DNA of 64,000 nt from CAZCDS01 sp964497585 (GTDB lineage: Bacteria; Desulfobacterota; Desulfomonilia; Desulfomonilales; Desulfomonilaceae). The number at the start of each line of letters is the position of its first letter. Within the stretch, counting starts at the first letter, position 1. The notes below the pieces were generated by a model, which saw nothing but the letters and a program-made list of their open reading frames with translations, did no database searches and was not told where the DNA came from. Below are positions 52,926 through 63,300 of this stretch, in pieces. Location: the NCBI GenBank assembly GCA_964497585.1, contig CAZCDS010000008.1, positions 1 through 64,000 on the forward strand, given 5' to 3'. Position numbers and translations under genes: made by a program.

Positions 52926-54134
52926 TCAGAAAATCAGACCAAACGATCCGAATAATCCGTCCAGGTTGGTCTTGTCGATGTCTGTGGGACGATCGAAGTT
53001 GAGGCCTATCCACCGCCAGCCTGCCTCAAAGTAACCGAATCGGCCGCAATTGAGCGGAACCGCGAGACGCGCTGTCGTCTTCGCATCCCAACCGACATAT
53101 CCTTCCATAAACTGTACCGCACCTTTGCAGTGAATCGAGGCCCATCCGCCGCCGCCCACGTCTCTGACGACCCTGTTGAGGCTCATGCCGGCGAAGGCCA
53201 GATGAAGGTGCCTGCTTCTCTTTCTGAGGATGTTTTGCTGACTGACCGAGAGCATATCGTCAACCAATGAGAAGCCGGCAAAGATGCTGGAGACTGCATA
53301 TGGCTGATTGAACCAGTCATAGACGAGGTCCCATCGGTGGAAGTATCGATACCATTTCGAGTGAATGCGCGTACCGCTGACGAACAGCCAGTTGCCGAAC
53401 CAAAATGTCCGACCAGGATCCAGCGTCGCCGTCTTGTAGTACTCTACCGGCATGAACGAGTACCGGATGCCCCAGTTCTTCCTGATCTGGCAGCGCGCCT
53501 CCCACTCAGGAATGTAATGACGCTTGTCAAATTCAAGTTCACGGTGCATGTCAATTTCCGTCCCCGGACCGCCTGCGAGGTTGGTCCCCCACAATGTGGT
53601 GTTCGAATCCATTTTCGCATACCAAAGCGATGCGGTGAGTACGAACTGCTTGCATCGGGGATGCGGCATGAGCGAAAAACAGGTGGCTCTTGTGAACCCG
53701 AAGGGCCGTAGGCTGAAAAGACCTGCCAGAGGAAGTTCCCCGATGGGGGGGAGCAGAGAAGAATAACCAAACGATTCTCTGGGGGCGCAACCGAAGGGTT
53801 GAGGGGGGGCGCAACCGAACGATTGACCCGGCGCACAAAAGGAAGGATTGCTGGGTGGAGCGTAGCTCTCCCCAAGCGGTCCGTAGCTAGGGAACGACGG
53901 GTTAGTATGCGTCGGATTTCCCGAGGACCTGTAGCGTGGCTGTGACGAACGACTCGATTGAGGCTTCGCAGGTGGGACCGCACGAATGCGCGGTTCAGCG
54001 GACAGAGCATCCGCTTCGACACCTCGGCTCGGGGAAACCTGGGTGCCGTTGTACCCCCAGCACATACCGGCTGCGGCCACGATTCCAAGAATAGCGAGAC
54101 AAACCACTACCTTAAAGGGTGTATTTATCACCAT
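52926..54134 (-). CDS. Predicted outer-membrane beta-barrel protein
   Basis: 402 residues from the ATG at 54134, fixed by AAGGAGGGAGGT. The signal/anchor (FKVVVCLAILGIVAAAGMC) is followed by a proline/serine-rich stretch with repeated CAP-x-x-x-F-G units (FCAPGQSFGCAPPQPFGCAP, residues about 99-122). The rest alternates aromatic and polar residues in beta-barrel fashion (WLFVSGTRIHSKWYRYFH, FGYFEAGWRWIGLNFDR) and ends GSFGLIF, with the C-terminal phenylalanine typical of outer-membrane barrels. No family is recognised. The repeats may bind metal or form disulfides. Confidence 0.65.
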   Translation of the reverse strand: MVINTPFKVVVCLAILGIVAAAGMCWGYNGTQVSPSRGVEADALSAEPRIRAVPPAKPQSSRSSQPRYRSSGNPTHTNPSFPSYGPLGESYAPPSNPSFCAPGQSFGCAPPQPFGCAPRESFGYSSLLPPIGELPLAGLFSLRPFGFTRATCFSLMPHPRCKQFVLTASLWYAKMDSNTTLWGTNLAGGPGTEIDMHRELEFDKRHYIPEWEARCQIRKNWGIRYSFMPVEYYKTATLDPGRTFWFGNWLFVSGTRIHSKWYRYFHRWDLVYDWFNQPYAVSSIFAGFSLVDDMLSVSQQNILRKRSRHLHLAFAGMSLNRVVRDVGGGGWASIHCKGAVQFMEGYVGWDAKTTARLAVPLNCGRFGYFEAGWRWIGLNFDRPTDIDKTNLDGLFGSFGLIF

Positions 54135-54319
54135 ACCTCCCTCCTTGACTGAATGTCCTGGGATGACGTCATTATTCATTAGCAAAATTATGTCAAGTGA
54201 ATTCTGAGAAATGGTCGGTTGTTTTTGAGGAGATTGCAATAATTACCTAATAAGACACATTATTCTTGGCAATAAAGTTGCGCGAATTCCACGACCCATG
54301 CGGGGATGGTTTGTGAAAG

Positions 54320-54381
54320 GGGGGGGCTTGCGGGCGAAGCTCCCCCCGTGGTGGACCTTCCACGGGTAGCGGCTTCGCCGC
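54320..54381 (+). promoter_or_regulatory. Three consecutive hairpins in the leader of gmhB
   Basis: Stem one pairs the G-run and GCTT (54320-54329) with AAGC and a C-run (54337-54347, one bulged T). Stem two is GTGGA-CCT-TCCAC (54351-54363). Stem three is GCGGC-TTC-GCCGC (54369-54381). They lie 75-140 bases upstream of gmhB in a 323-base gap. No known riboswitch is recognised; they may be a terminator for an upstream transcript or a leader element. Nothing else was seen in the gap. Confidence 0.35.
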
Positions 54382-54457
54382 GGGGGCTTGACCCGCCCCG
54401 GAGCAAACCGTATGATGGATCGTGCCGGCGAGGGGCGTTTCTCAGGCCGGTTTTCTC

Positions 54458-55024
54458 ATGCACAGGCTCAATAGTGCAGGAAGGCGATTCAAACGATTGC
54501 GCAACGCCATTTTCCTCGACCGCGACGGAGTCATCAACAGAAAGCTCCCGGGGCACCGTTACGTTCGGAACGTTTCGGAGTTTGAGTTCCTTCCAGGAGT
54601 CTTTGAAGCGCTGACCACACTCAAGGAACTCGGTTTCATGCTCGTGTTGGTCACCAACCAGCGCGGAATTGCGCGGGGGTTCATGTCAGTGGATGACCTG
54701 GAAACGGTCCATGGCTTCATGCAATCGGAGTTGAACCGTAACAGCGCTCCGATGGATCGGATCTATTACTGTCCCCATGAGGAGTTCGAGGGGTGCTCCT
54801 GCCGGAAGCCGGAACCGGGAATGCTCCTGGCGGCCTGTCGAGACTACGGAATCGATCCGTCGACGTCGTACATGGTCGGGGATTCGGCAAAGGACGTGTT
54901 CGCAGGAAAAAGAGCCGGCACGAGGACGGTGCGAATTGCGAACGAGGACGATTCGGGGGCCGACTTGGTCTTCCCGAGCCTACTCGCTTTTGCCCTCTTT
55001 TTGAGAAATCAACACGAAGAGTAA
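54458..55024 (+). CDS. gmhB: D-glycero-D-manno-heptose 1,7-bisphosphate phosphatase GmhB
   Basis: 188 residues from the ATG at 54458; a GTG at 54422 would add 12. It makes heptose-1-phosphate for LPS core synthesis. HAD motif I is FLDRDGVINRKL, motif II is LVTNQRGIARG, and the zinc loop CPHEEFEGCSCRKPEPGM is typical of this HAD group (GmhB/HisB-N). GDSAKDVFAGKRAGTRTV supplies the final acidic motif. It is transcribed alone. Confidence 0.9.
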   Translation: MHRLNSAGRRFKRLRNAIFLDRDGVINRKLPGHRYVRNVSEFEFLPGVFEALTTLKELGFMLVLVTNQRGIARGFMSVDDLETVHGFMQSELNRNSAPMDRIYYCPHEEFEGCSCRKPEPGMLLAACRDYGIDPSTSYMVGDSAKDVFAGKRAGTRTVRIANEDDSGADLVFPSLLAFALFLRNQHEE

Positions 55025-55086
55025 TTCCTCTCTGTGGGCCCCCTGTCGCGGGCTGAACTCCACCGAAGTGTGAGGAAAGGACAAGA

Positions 55087-55917
55087 ATGGCGAATCAAGA
55101 TCAAGGGACCGACTCTGCAGTGGACCTCGAACGAAGACTCTCTCTTGAGGACACTTTTGAGTTTGCTTGCGGGCCTTGGGTGTCGTGCTTCACCGAGTGT
55201 TGCGGTAAGTTGGAATTGCTTCTCACCCCATATGACGTGTTGAGGCTTCGCAGGAGACTGAATCTCTCCTTTGAGAGCTTTCTCGACGCGTACGCGCTCA
55301 TCCGTCACAGGACCGCGCACGGCTTTCCGGAGGTCATGATGCGTATGGACCCGGAAACCGGCAAGCGGTGCCCGTTCGTGACGGACCAGGGCTGCTCCGT
55401 GTACGAGGATCGTCCCGGGGCCTGCCGGATCTATCCCATTGGACGGGCTTCAACCAGGGATCGAAAGGACGGGCGGGCGAAGGAATTCTACTTCACGGTG
55501 AAAGAGGACCATTGCAGAGGCTTCGAGCAACCGAGAAGGTGGACGGTCCAGGAATGGCTGGAAGACCAGGGAATGGGCCTGTACAATGAATTCAACGACT
55601 TGTTGATGGACCTCTATGTGCTCAAGAGCCGCCGTCCCCGGCTTGAGCTGGGTCCCAAGCACCTGAAAATGTTCCTCATGTCCTGCTACAATACGGACAG
55701 GTTCAGAGATTTCATCTTTGAAAGCGGGTTTCTGGCCAAATTCCGAATCGACAGGGAACTTGTCAAAAGGTTGAGAGAGGATGACGTGGCTCTGCTCGAG
55801 TTCGCGTTCACATGGCTGAAATTTGCCCTCTTCCAGGAGCCCACACTCGAAGTTCGCAAAGAAGCAGCCCTGCATGCCGCCTTCGAGGCGACCAGAAAGC
55901 CGGGAGGAAAGATCTGA
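55087..55917 (+). CDS. YkgJ-type cysteine-cluster protein, long form
   Basis: 276 residues with GAGGAAAGGA upstream. Cysteines near the N-terminus (CGPWVSCFTECCGKL) and the CPFVTDQGCSVYEDRPGACR motif are those of the YkgJ group. Compared with the short form at 20615-20941 it has an extra 150-residue C-terminal helical part (MDLYVLKSRRPRLELGPKHL). A metal cluster is likely. Function is unknown. It follows gmhB by 62 bases and might share its transcript. Confidence 0.8.
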   Translation: MANQDQGTDSAVDLERRLSLEDTFEFACGPWVSCFTECCGKLELLLTPYDVLRLRRRLNLSFESFLDAYALIRHRTAHGFPEVMMRMDPETGKRCPFVTDQGCSVYEDRPGACRIYPIGRASTRDRKDGRAKEFYFTVKEDHCRGFEQPRRWTVQEWLEDQGMGLYNEFNDLLMDLYVLKSRRPRLELGPKHLKMFLMSCYNTDRFRDFIFESGFLAKFRIDRELVKRLREDDVALLEFAFTWLKFALFQEPTLEVRKEAALHAAFEATRKPGGKI

Positions 55918-56115
55918 ACCGGCCGCGGGGGTGAAGACAAGAAGCGAGACCGGTGTCACACCGATGCGGGATCAAATGCGTGACATGCGATCTCCACGCG
56001 GGTCTTCCCACGCTCTATCCCTGTCCCTCAGGTCACGCGGTGGCGAGATTGCCCGCCTGCCTCGGGCAGAAGGCTGGGTGAGAGCCAATCGTACTCGTCT
56101 AAACGCGCAAAGGTA

Positions 56116-57357
56116 TCACTCGTACGGTGAGTGAGGTACGAGCGGGCTGTCCGTATGGAGCAACTGGACCTTGATCCGGGCCCCCTCCACATAAGGCGTA
56201 TCCGACGGGGGGAGTATCATCAGACCGTCCGCCAGCACCATGGAGCGCAGTGCCCCGGAACTCTGCGTGCCGGTGCTCAGCGCGATCATCTCGCCGTCCT
56301 TCTCGAAGACTTTGCAGCGCACGAGATGGAGCCGACTGGACTCGGATGGGGCATCCCCCCTGAGGGTGGCTTCGATCACAGGCCGGAACAGGCTCGTGTG
56401 GCCCATCATCTTGAGCAGAGCAGGTCTGACGAACTGCTCAAAAGAGATCATCGCAGAGGTGGGATTGCCGGGAAGACCGAATACCGGTTTATTACCAATG
56501 GTCCCGAAAACGAGTGGCTTGCCGGGCTTCATCGCCACCTTCCAGAATTTCACCTTCATGCCGAGTTGAGAAAGCGTATCTTTGACCAGATCGTACTTGC
56601 CCACGGAGACACCGCCCGAGGTGACGATCGCGTCGGCTCGAAGGCCTTCGGATATCTTGGCGCGCTGATCGGACTCATCGTCCGATGCAATGCCCAGTGA
56701 GAGGGGAATCGCGCCGCACTCCATCACCTGAGCGGCCAGGCTGTACGTGTTGGAACAGACAACCTTTCCGTCCGTGAAGGGCTCGTCCAGGTCGACCAAC
56801 TCGTCTCCGGTCGAGAGGATCGCCACCATGGGACGCTGGTACACGTGGATGTACGCGTGCCCGAGCGTGGCCAGCATGCCCACCTCGGGGGGGCGGATTA
56901 CGTCTCCGTTTCCGAGAACGGTCTCGCCAGCTCTCACATCCTCCCCTTTGGGTCTTATATTTGCTCTTTTTCCTCGATCGGCCAGGAAGAGTACCTTGTC
57001 GTCCTCTCTGCGGGTATCCTCCACCCTGACAACCGTGTCAGCCCCATCGGGCACCAGGCCTCCGGTGAGGATCCGAACCGCTTCCCCCGGTCCGACGGTC
57101 CCCGCATAGGGTCTTCCCGCGGGTGCTTCTCCAACGAGTTTTAGGGCCCTGGGATCCGAGGAGGTTGCGCCGCAAATATCCTCGTGTCTAACCGCGTAAC
57201 CGTCCATGGCCGAGTTGTCGGCAGAAGGGACGTCGCGCTTTGCCTGGACGTCCTGAGCGAGCACTCTCCCCAGCGCGTCGAGGATGAGTATCCTTTCCCG
57301 ACCCAGGACAGGTACTTCTTCGAACACCTTCCTTTGGGCTTCACCGATCTCGATCAC
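56116..57357 (-). CDS. moeA: Molybdopterin molybdenumtransferase MoeA
   Basis: 413 residues, normal length. It inserts molybdate (or tungstate) into adenylylated molybdopterin. Diagnostic segments are DVPSADNSAMDGYAVRHED near residue 40, AVRILTGGLVPDGADTVVRV, IVTSGGVSVGKYDLVKDTL and VFGLPGNPTSAMISFEQFV. It stands alone, divergent from nnrE/nnrD, with no other molybdopterin gene in the window. Confidence 0.97.
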   Translation of the reverse strand: MIEIGEAQRKVFEEVPVLGRERILILDALGRVLAQDVQAKRDVPSADNSAMDGYAVRHEDICGATSSDPRALKLVGEAPAGRPYAGTVGPGEAVRILTGGLVPDGADTVVRVEDTRREDDKVLFLADRGKRANIRPKGEDVRAGETVLGNGDVIRPPEVGMLATLGHAYIHVYQRPMVAILSTGDELVDLDEPFTDGKVVCSNTYSLAAQVMECGAIPLSLGIASDDESDQRAKISEGLRADAIVTSGGVSVGKYDLVKDTLSQLGMKVKFWKVAMKPGKPLVFGTIGNKPVFGLPGNPTSAMISFEQFVRPALLKMMGHTSLFRPVIEATLRGDAPSESSRLHLVRCKVFEKDGEMIALSTGTQSSGALRSMVLADGLMILPPSDTPYVEGARIKVQLLHTDSPLVPHSPYE

Positions 57358-57660
57358 GGGACATCTCCTGCTTCTGTTGGATAAAGCAATTACTCAGCGG
57401 ATGGATTTCTCCGTACTATACAGGAAAGACGTGCCCCGATAAAGGACTCCGCGGTATCCCACAGGGCGGGTGCCCATCGCTTGGCAGTCGATCGCTGGGT
57501 CACGGATCGTTGCTGGCAATTCCCCTACGAGGATCGCCGGAGATTCGGGATTCGGGGAGAGGGGCTTTTTCGTGGACTTGGCGCAGATACCGGCTATTAT
57601 TATGAAAGGGATTGATCGTCATGTGTTGAGCCGGGTCGTTTGGCCTGAGGGAGGTCTTCC

Positions 57661-59217
57661 ATGTATCTTGTGACCGCCAAGGAAATGAGAGCATTTGACG
57701 CCGCCGCAATAAAGGACTACGGGATTCCCGGAGTCGTGCTCATGGAGAACGCGGGCCGCACCACGTTCGAGATCCTCAGAAGCTACCTCAACGACAAGGT
57801 TCGAGGGCTGAAGGTTTCTGTGGTAGCCGGAGCGGGCAACAATGGAGGAGATGGGTACGTTATCGCTCGCTATCTCCTCAACCACGGGGCCGATGTCCAA
57901 ACGTTCCTGCTGGCGCCGAGAGATAAGATCCGAGGGGATGCCTTGATCAACCTGCAAGTGCTCGAACGGATGACATCTCGGATATTCCCCGTGGACGACG
58001 AAGGCTCGATGCAGAACGCGTCCTGGGTGTGGCACGGATCAGACGTGATTGTGGACGCCATCCTGGGCACCGGGCTCAATTCGGAGGTGAGGTCCCCCTA
58101 CCGGGAGGCTATAGAGCGGATAAACGATGCGCCAGGATTGAAACTCGCTGTGGATCTTCCGTCCGGCCTCGACGCGGACACCGGTCGTGTGCTGGGTGTG
58201 GCGATCATGGCCGATATTACCGCCACGTACGGATTCAGGAAATTGGGGACGGCCATACCGCCGGGAGTGGAATATTGCGGGCTGGTCGAAGTCGTCGACA
58301 TATCGATCCCCCATCCCGCGATTGAGGGGGCTCCACCCAGGGCCTCCTTTTACGAGACGCCCGACGCGGGGGCATTCTTCAGGCTCAGGTCGGACCCGGA
58401 CGCGCACAAGGGGACTTTCGGCCACCTTCTCGTGGTGGGGGGCTCACCCGGCAAGACGGGCGCGCCGGCCATGGCTGCTGTGGCCGCCGGTCGGATGGGC
58501 GCGGGCCTTGTCACGGTCGGCGTCCCGGCCTCGCTCAATCACATACTCGAGGCCAAGCTCACCGAGGAGATGACAGAACCGTTGCCGGAGACCGTTCCCG
58601 GCTATTTGTCCGAGGAATCCGCCGACAGGATACTCTCGCTGGCCGACGGCAAACAATGCCTCGTGCTTGGGCCGGGGTTGTCCACCCACAAGGGAATGCC
58701 CGATCTGGTGGAGACTCTCGTCGGCACATACGACGGCCGGATTGTCATTGACGCGGACGGCTTGAACGCACTGGTCGGCAATCTGGACGTGTTGAAGAAC
58801 GCGCCCGGTCAGGTGGTTTTGACTCCCCATCCGGGAGAGATGGGACGCCTGATAGGGATCTCCTCCCGGGAGGTGCAAGCAGACCGGCTTTCCATTGCTC
58901 GAAATACCGCGAGGGATCTCGGCGTATGGATTATTCTCAAGGGGGCCGGCACCGTGACGGCTTCACCCGACGGCAGAGTGGTCATCAATTCCACGGGTAA
59001 CCCCTGGATGGCCTCGGGTGGACAGGGTGACGCGCTGAGCGGAATGCTCGGCGGACTGCTGGTACAGGGAATTCCAGTAGAGGAGGCCTTGCCCCTGGCT
59101 GTCTACCTGCACGGCCTTGCCGCGGACAGGGTCATCGAGCGGACGGGTCCGGCGCCGGTTCTCGCAACCGACGTGATTAACGAGATTCCCGGAATGCTCG
59201 GGGAGATCGAGGCGTAA
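57661..59217 (+). CDS. nnrD: Bifunctional NAD(P)H-hydrate epimerase/dehydratase
   Basis: 518 residues, the usual fusion. It repairs damaged NAD(P)H hydrates. The N-terminal epimerase (about 1-215) has MENAGRTTFEILR, VVAGAGNNGGDGYVIAR and AVDLPSGLDADTG. The C-terminal ADP-dependent dehydratase (about 225-510) has KGTFGHLLVVGGSPGKTGAP, GPGLSTHKGM and WMASGGQGDALSGMLGGLL. It is transcribed alone; the 303 bases upstream hold no clear regulatory site. Confidence 0.97.
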   Translation: MYLVTAKEMRAFDAAAIKDYGIPGVVLMENAGRTTFEILRSYLNDKVRGLKVSVVAGAGNNGGDGYVIARYLLNHGADVQTFLLAPRDKIRGDALINLQVLERMTSRIFPVDDEGSMQNASWVWHGSDVIVDAILGTGLNSEVRSPYREAIERINDAPGLKLAVDLPSGLDADTGRVLGVAIMADITATYGFRKLGTAIPPGVEYCGLVEVVDISIPHPAIEGAPPRASFYETPDAGAFFRLRSDPDAHKGTFGHLLVVGGSPGKTGAPAMAAVAAGRMGAGLVTVGVPASLNHILEAKLTEEMTEPLPETVPGYLSEESADRILSLADGKQCLVLGPGLSTHKGMPDLVETLVGTYDGRIVIDADGLNALVGNLDVLKNAPGQVVLTPHPGEMGRLIGISSREVQADRLSIARNTARDLGVWIILKGAGTVTASPDGRVVINSTGNPWMASGGQGDALSGMLGGLLVQGIPVEEALPLAVYLHGLAADRVIERTGPAPVLATDVINEIPGMLGEIEA

Positions 59218-59258
59218 GGGTTCAACAAACAACAACCTTCGAAAAAACCTCCCTGCTG

Positions 59259-59277
59259 TTAGACAGGGCTTACTAAA
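59259..59277. promoter_or_regulatory. Possible DtxR-family operator
   Basis: TTAGACAGGGCTTACTAAA matches 12 of 19 positions of the IdeR/DtxR-type consensus (TTAGGTTAGGCTAACCTAA). It lies 118 bases before the DtxR-family gene and may serve autoregulation. The same bases also form the short stem CCCTG/CAGGG of a possible weak terminator after nnrD. Confidence 0.3.
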
Positions 59278-59395
59278 GTTGCCCGATGCTACGGAGAGAG
59301 ACCGACCCGCTTTGTTTCGTGGACTCTGCCGTCGAGCTTGACAAGCATCGACCCCTCAGTCATACTCCACATGCCGACACTCGGGGAGCAGATCC

Positions 59396-60145
59396 ATGCC
59401 CTCAACGAATCAGTTGCCGTCGCTTACCTCCGCCATGGAGGACTACCTCGAGGCCATATACCACCTCGAGAGAGAACGGCGCATCGCCCGCGTCAGAGAC
59501 ATAGCCAAGAGACTCGGTGTGAAAATGTCATCGGTCAGTTCCGCCCTGAAAAGCCTCGGCTCCCGAGGGCTGGTGAGCTATGACCCGCACCAGTTCATCA
59601 CGCTCACCGACCGCGGCATACAAATGGCCGAGGAGATAGTCCGTAAGCATGAGATCCTGAAACGATTCCTCCGTACCGTCCTGCAACTCGAGGAGCCGGT
59701 AGCGGAAGAGAACGCGTGCCGGATGGAGCACCATCTCGATCCACAGGTCGTAGAAAAGCTCGTGGGTTTCGTTGAATTCGTCGAGATGTGTCCCGTCGAT
59801 CAGTCTCGGTGGCTCGATGAGCGAGCTGAGGGATGTGAGGATTGTCGGTCCTGCCTGGAAGAAGCCCGCCGAAAGGTCCGAGAGCGAGCCAAGGCCCAAA
59901 AAGCGGCCCTCGAGGAAGGATTGACACTGGCGGAGGCCGAACCGGGAGCGCAAGTGATGGTCGAAACGATCAAGGCGATCTCCAAACTCCGCAAGCGGCT
60001 TGCCAAGGATGGATTGAAAAACGGCATCATCGCCACTGTCGAAAAGAGGGACCCCCACTCAGGAATACTCCATCTCAACGTCAAAGGCTATCACATCACA
60101 CTCACGCAGGCCGAGGCTTCCAAGATCTTCGTCAAGCCTATCTGA
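59396..60145 (+). CDS. DtxR-family metal-dependent regulator
   Basis: 249 residues. The winged helix at the N-terminus (SAMEDYLEAIYHLERERR then RDIAKRLGVKMSSVSSALK) and the dimerisation/metal region (EEIVRKHEILKRFL, ENACRMEHHLDP) are typical of the DtxR/MntR group. The C-terminal 75 residues (QVMVETIKAISKLRKRLAKD then ILHLNVKGYHITLTQAEAS) form a FeoA/SH3-like domain. The metal (iron or manganese) and target genes are unknown; a cysteine group CEDCRSCLEEA between the domains is unusual. Confidence 0.88.
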   Translation: MPSTNQLPSLTSAMEDYLEAIYHLERERRIARVRDIAKRLGVKMSSVSSALKSLGSRGLVSYDPHQFITLTDRGIQMAEEIVRKHEILKRFLRTVLQLEEPVAEENACRMEHHLDPQVVEKLVGFVEFVEMCPVDQSRWLDERAEGCEDCRSCLEEARRKVRERAKAQKAALEEGLTLAEAEPGAQVMVETIKAISKLRKRLAKDGLKNGIIATVEKRDPHSGILHLNVKGYHITLTQAEASKIFVKPI

Positions 60146-60209
60146 TACTCGAATACCCGCGAAATCGTGTGCTCTGCACCAACCAACTACCATGCATTGA
60201 AAGCCACAA

Positions 60210-60226
60210 TCCCGCGTCGCGCGGGA
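60210..60226. terminator. Hairpin between the DtxR-family gene and smc
   Basis: TCCCGCG (60210-60216), loop TCG, CGCGGGA (60220-60226), in the gap between converging genes. There is no strong T-run on either strand, so termination is only a guess. Confidence 0.35.
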
Positions 60227-60369
60227 CATGAAATGCTCGTACCGGACGCTGGGCGGCATTCTTTGGTCCTCTTGCACTGTGGAAACATGATGCCAAGCAC
60301 ATGCTGGCTTTCAGATCCGTCTCGATCGAAGGGCTCGTGGGTACAGGCGTCGCACCCCCCCTCCCTGGG

Positions 60370-63300
60370 CTACTCGACGAACTCAACGGATACGACCGAA
60401 GAGGCCCCCGGATCTTCCATGGTGACTCCGTAGAGTGTGTCCGCGGTCTCCATACTCCGTTTGTTGTGGGTGACGACGAGGAACTGGGTACGGTCGGCGA
60501 GTTTCCTGAGCATTTCGTTGAAACGCAGGATGTTGGAATCGTCCAATGGTGCGTCGACCTCGTCTAGCAGGCAGAACGGTGAGGGACGAGTGAGGAAGAT
60601 CGAGAAGATCAACCCCACCGCGGTAAGCGCCTTCTCGCCGCCGGACAGCAGATCCATGTTGCGGATCCTCTTTCCGGGCGGCCGAGCCATGATTTCCACG
60701 CCGGTCTCGAGCAAGTCTTCTTCATCGGTGAGTTCCAGGCGAGCCTCGCCTCCTCTGAAGAGGAATGGGAATATTTCCTGGAACTGAGCGTTGATAGCGT
60801 CAAAGGCGGCACGGAAACGCTCACGGGTGGTCTCGTTGATCTTATTGATCGTTGCATAGAGGGAACTGACCGCTTTCTTGAGGTCGTCTTCCTGTTCCTG
60901 CAAGAAGTTGAGCCGCTCCTCTATGTGGCGACTTTCCGCGATCGCGGCGAGGTTAACTTCTCCCATGGACTCCAATTTGGCTTTGAGGTCCGAGATCTCG
61001 GTCTCTTCAGGCGGTTCTGCCGGAGGCTCGACTGCGGTCGGATCGATCTCGTAACGTTCGAGGATTTTCTCGACGATCCCCGCGATGGTTTGCTCCAGCC
61101 TTACCGACTCCATTTCCAGCGTGTGGGTTGTCTCGCGAAGCTCTTTGAGGGATTTTTCCAGGGTTGCGGTTTCGTCCTCGAGTCGCTTGACGAGATCGGC
61201 CGCGGTCACGGTGTCATGTTCGAGCTGTTGGGCCTTCCCGGAGTGCGCTTCGTGGGTGGCCATGAACTCGGATTCCTTTGTTTGGGCCCGCGCTATTTCG
61301 TTGACGAGTCGCTGTTGTTCCGCGGCCTTTTGTTCCATTTCCCGAACAAAGGAAGAGCGCTCTGCCTCGACTTGTTCAGCCGCCTCCCTGGCCGAGTCGT
61401 ATTCCCTTTCGAGCGAAGCGCCCCGCTCCCGGAGTTGCGCCAACTTCACTCTCAGTTCGTTGGCCTCCGCGGTTTTCTCTGCAACGGACCCAGTAAGCTC
61501 TTTGACAAAGAGCGCAGTCTGGTCCTTTTGCTTTTGCATCTCCCCCAGGGCAACCGCGAGACGGCTCGCTCTTTCTTCCGATTCCGTCTCCAACTGCACC
61601 AGCGAATCCTGTTCTTTCGTGAGACGGTCCGCTTCGAGGCCGAGTATCCCGATCCGTCGCTCGGAAACAGCGATTTGGTTCCCGAGGTTTTCTTGGTCCT
61701 TGATGAGCTGGGCGTTCGCGACATTCAGTTGACTGAGTTGGGCGTCTAATCGATCTATTTCGTCGGAAAGCTCCAGCCTTTTCCGCTCCTCCTGTTGGAA
61801 GGAAGCGGCGAGAGCCTCCAATTCCTCCTCCAGCCGGGCGTTTCGGGCCTGCAGGTCACTGATTTCACGTTTCTTTTCGAATACTTGCCCTCGCGAATTC
61901 TTGAGAGATCCGCCGGTTATCTCTCCGTGTCGGCTGAGCACTTCTCCCTCGGTCGTCACTAGGTCGACGCAATTGCCGTTTGACTCCCAGATCTCCACGG
62001 CCCGTTGGATATTCTCGACCACGTAGTAACGGTTGAGGAGAAACTCTTCCAGGCCGTCGAGGCCCTCATGGAACCGGACTACCTCCTTGAGCTTTCTGAG
62101 CCCGTGGGGGAGCTGACCGGGATCCGGTTCAGGGACGGATCTCGGTGACTTGGGAATGAACGTGGACCGGCCTGCGCCGGCTCGTTTCAAGCGGTCCGCG
62201 GCATCGGCGCCATGTCGGGGCGAAGTGACGACGAGATGACCGAGACGGTCTCCCAACGCGGCGGTCAAGGCCTTCTCAAACTCCGGGGGAACGTCAATCA
62301 TCTCCGCGAGTGGGCCGATCAGGCCGTTCTCTGCTTCAGATCGGCGATCCCCCATAAGGAACCGGACTCCCTCCTCGTACCCGCTGTAATTCTTCTGCAT
62401 CTCCTGGAGAGATTCCAACCGGGCCCGGGACGCGGCAAGCTCCTTTTCGTGGGCCCCGACTCGCTCTCTCAGGGAACTGATCGTATGGTCGACGTTTTTC
62501 CGTTGATTGACCAGGGCTTCCTTTCGTTCCGTCGATTCAGTCCTCAGGTGGCTCATCTCCTCGGCCTTCCGGGTCAGGTCTGCCTTTCGGCTCCGATCAT
62601 CCTCCAGGCAGGCAGCGAGTTCCCGCGATTCCTGGTCGATGCGGTCGAACTCAGCCCGGATCTCGGTCTTTCGTTTCTTAAGGCTCTCGCACGTGTTCCG
62701 CTCCTGAGCGCTGGCTTGCAATGCGGCAAAGATGTCCTCGTTGAGACGATCATGCGACTCGGTATGTTCCTTGAGTTTGCGTTCCCGTTCCTCTATGGCG
62801 TGGCATGCGGTCTGCAGTGCCGCGTTGGCTGTCTCCAGTTCCCTCCTGCCTGTGGTCTTTGCCGTTTCCAGATCCCTGAGTCGCGCGAGGGCTTGCTCTC
62901 CCTTCTCCTGGAGGGATGCGAGATTCTGTTCCGCGCGTTCGGCAAAAGCCCCCAGTTGCGAGACCGTGGCCCTGTCCCTCTCTAGACCTCCTCTCAGAGC
63001 GGTCAGCTCCAGGTCGACCCGGTGACGGTCTTCAAGAATCTCTTTCAGTGCTCGTTCCGCGTGAAGTGCCTTGAGGCGCTCGCTTTCCAACTCCGCATGG
63101 ACCGAGGCGAAGCGGGCTTCCTTTTCGAGCAGCACAGCGCGGCTTTGCTCCAATTTTCCCTTGATCTCGTCATGGCGGCCCGTCAACAGGCCACAGCGAT
63201 GGGAGTGGAACGCGATCTCCAGCTCCCGCAGACGCTCGCTCAGTTTACGGTAGCGATCTGCGCGGGAGGCCTGTCTTTTTAAAGAGATGCTCTGGCGCTT

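Noticed and set aside
53760..53840. Short direct repeats in DNA, considered as a CRISPR-like or satellite repeat
   Set aside because: They encode the CAP-x-x-x-F-G protein repeats of the outer-membrane gene and have no uniform spacers.
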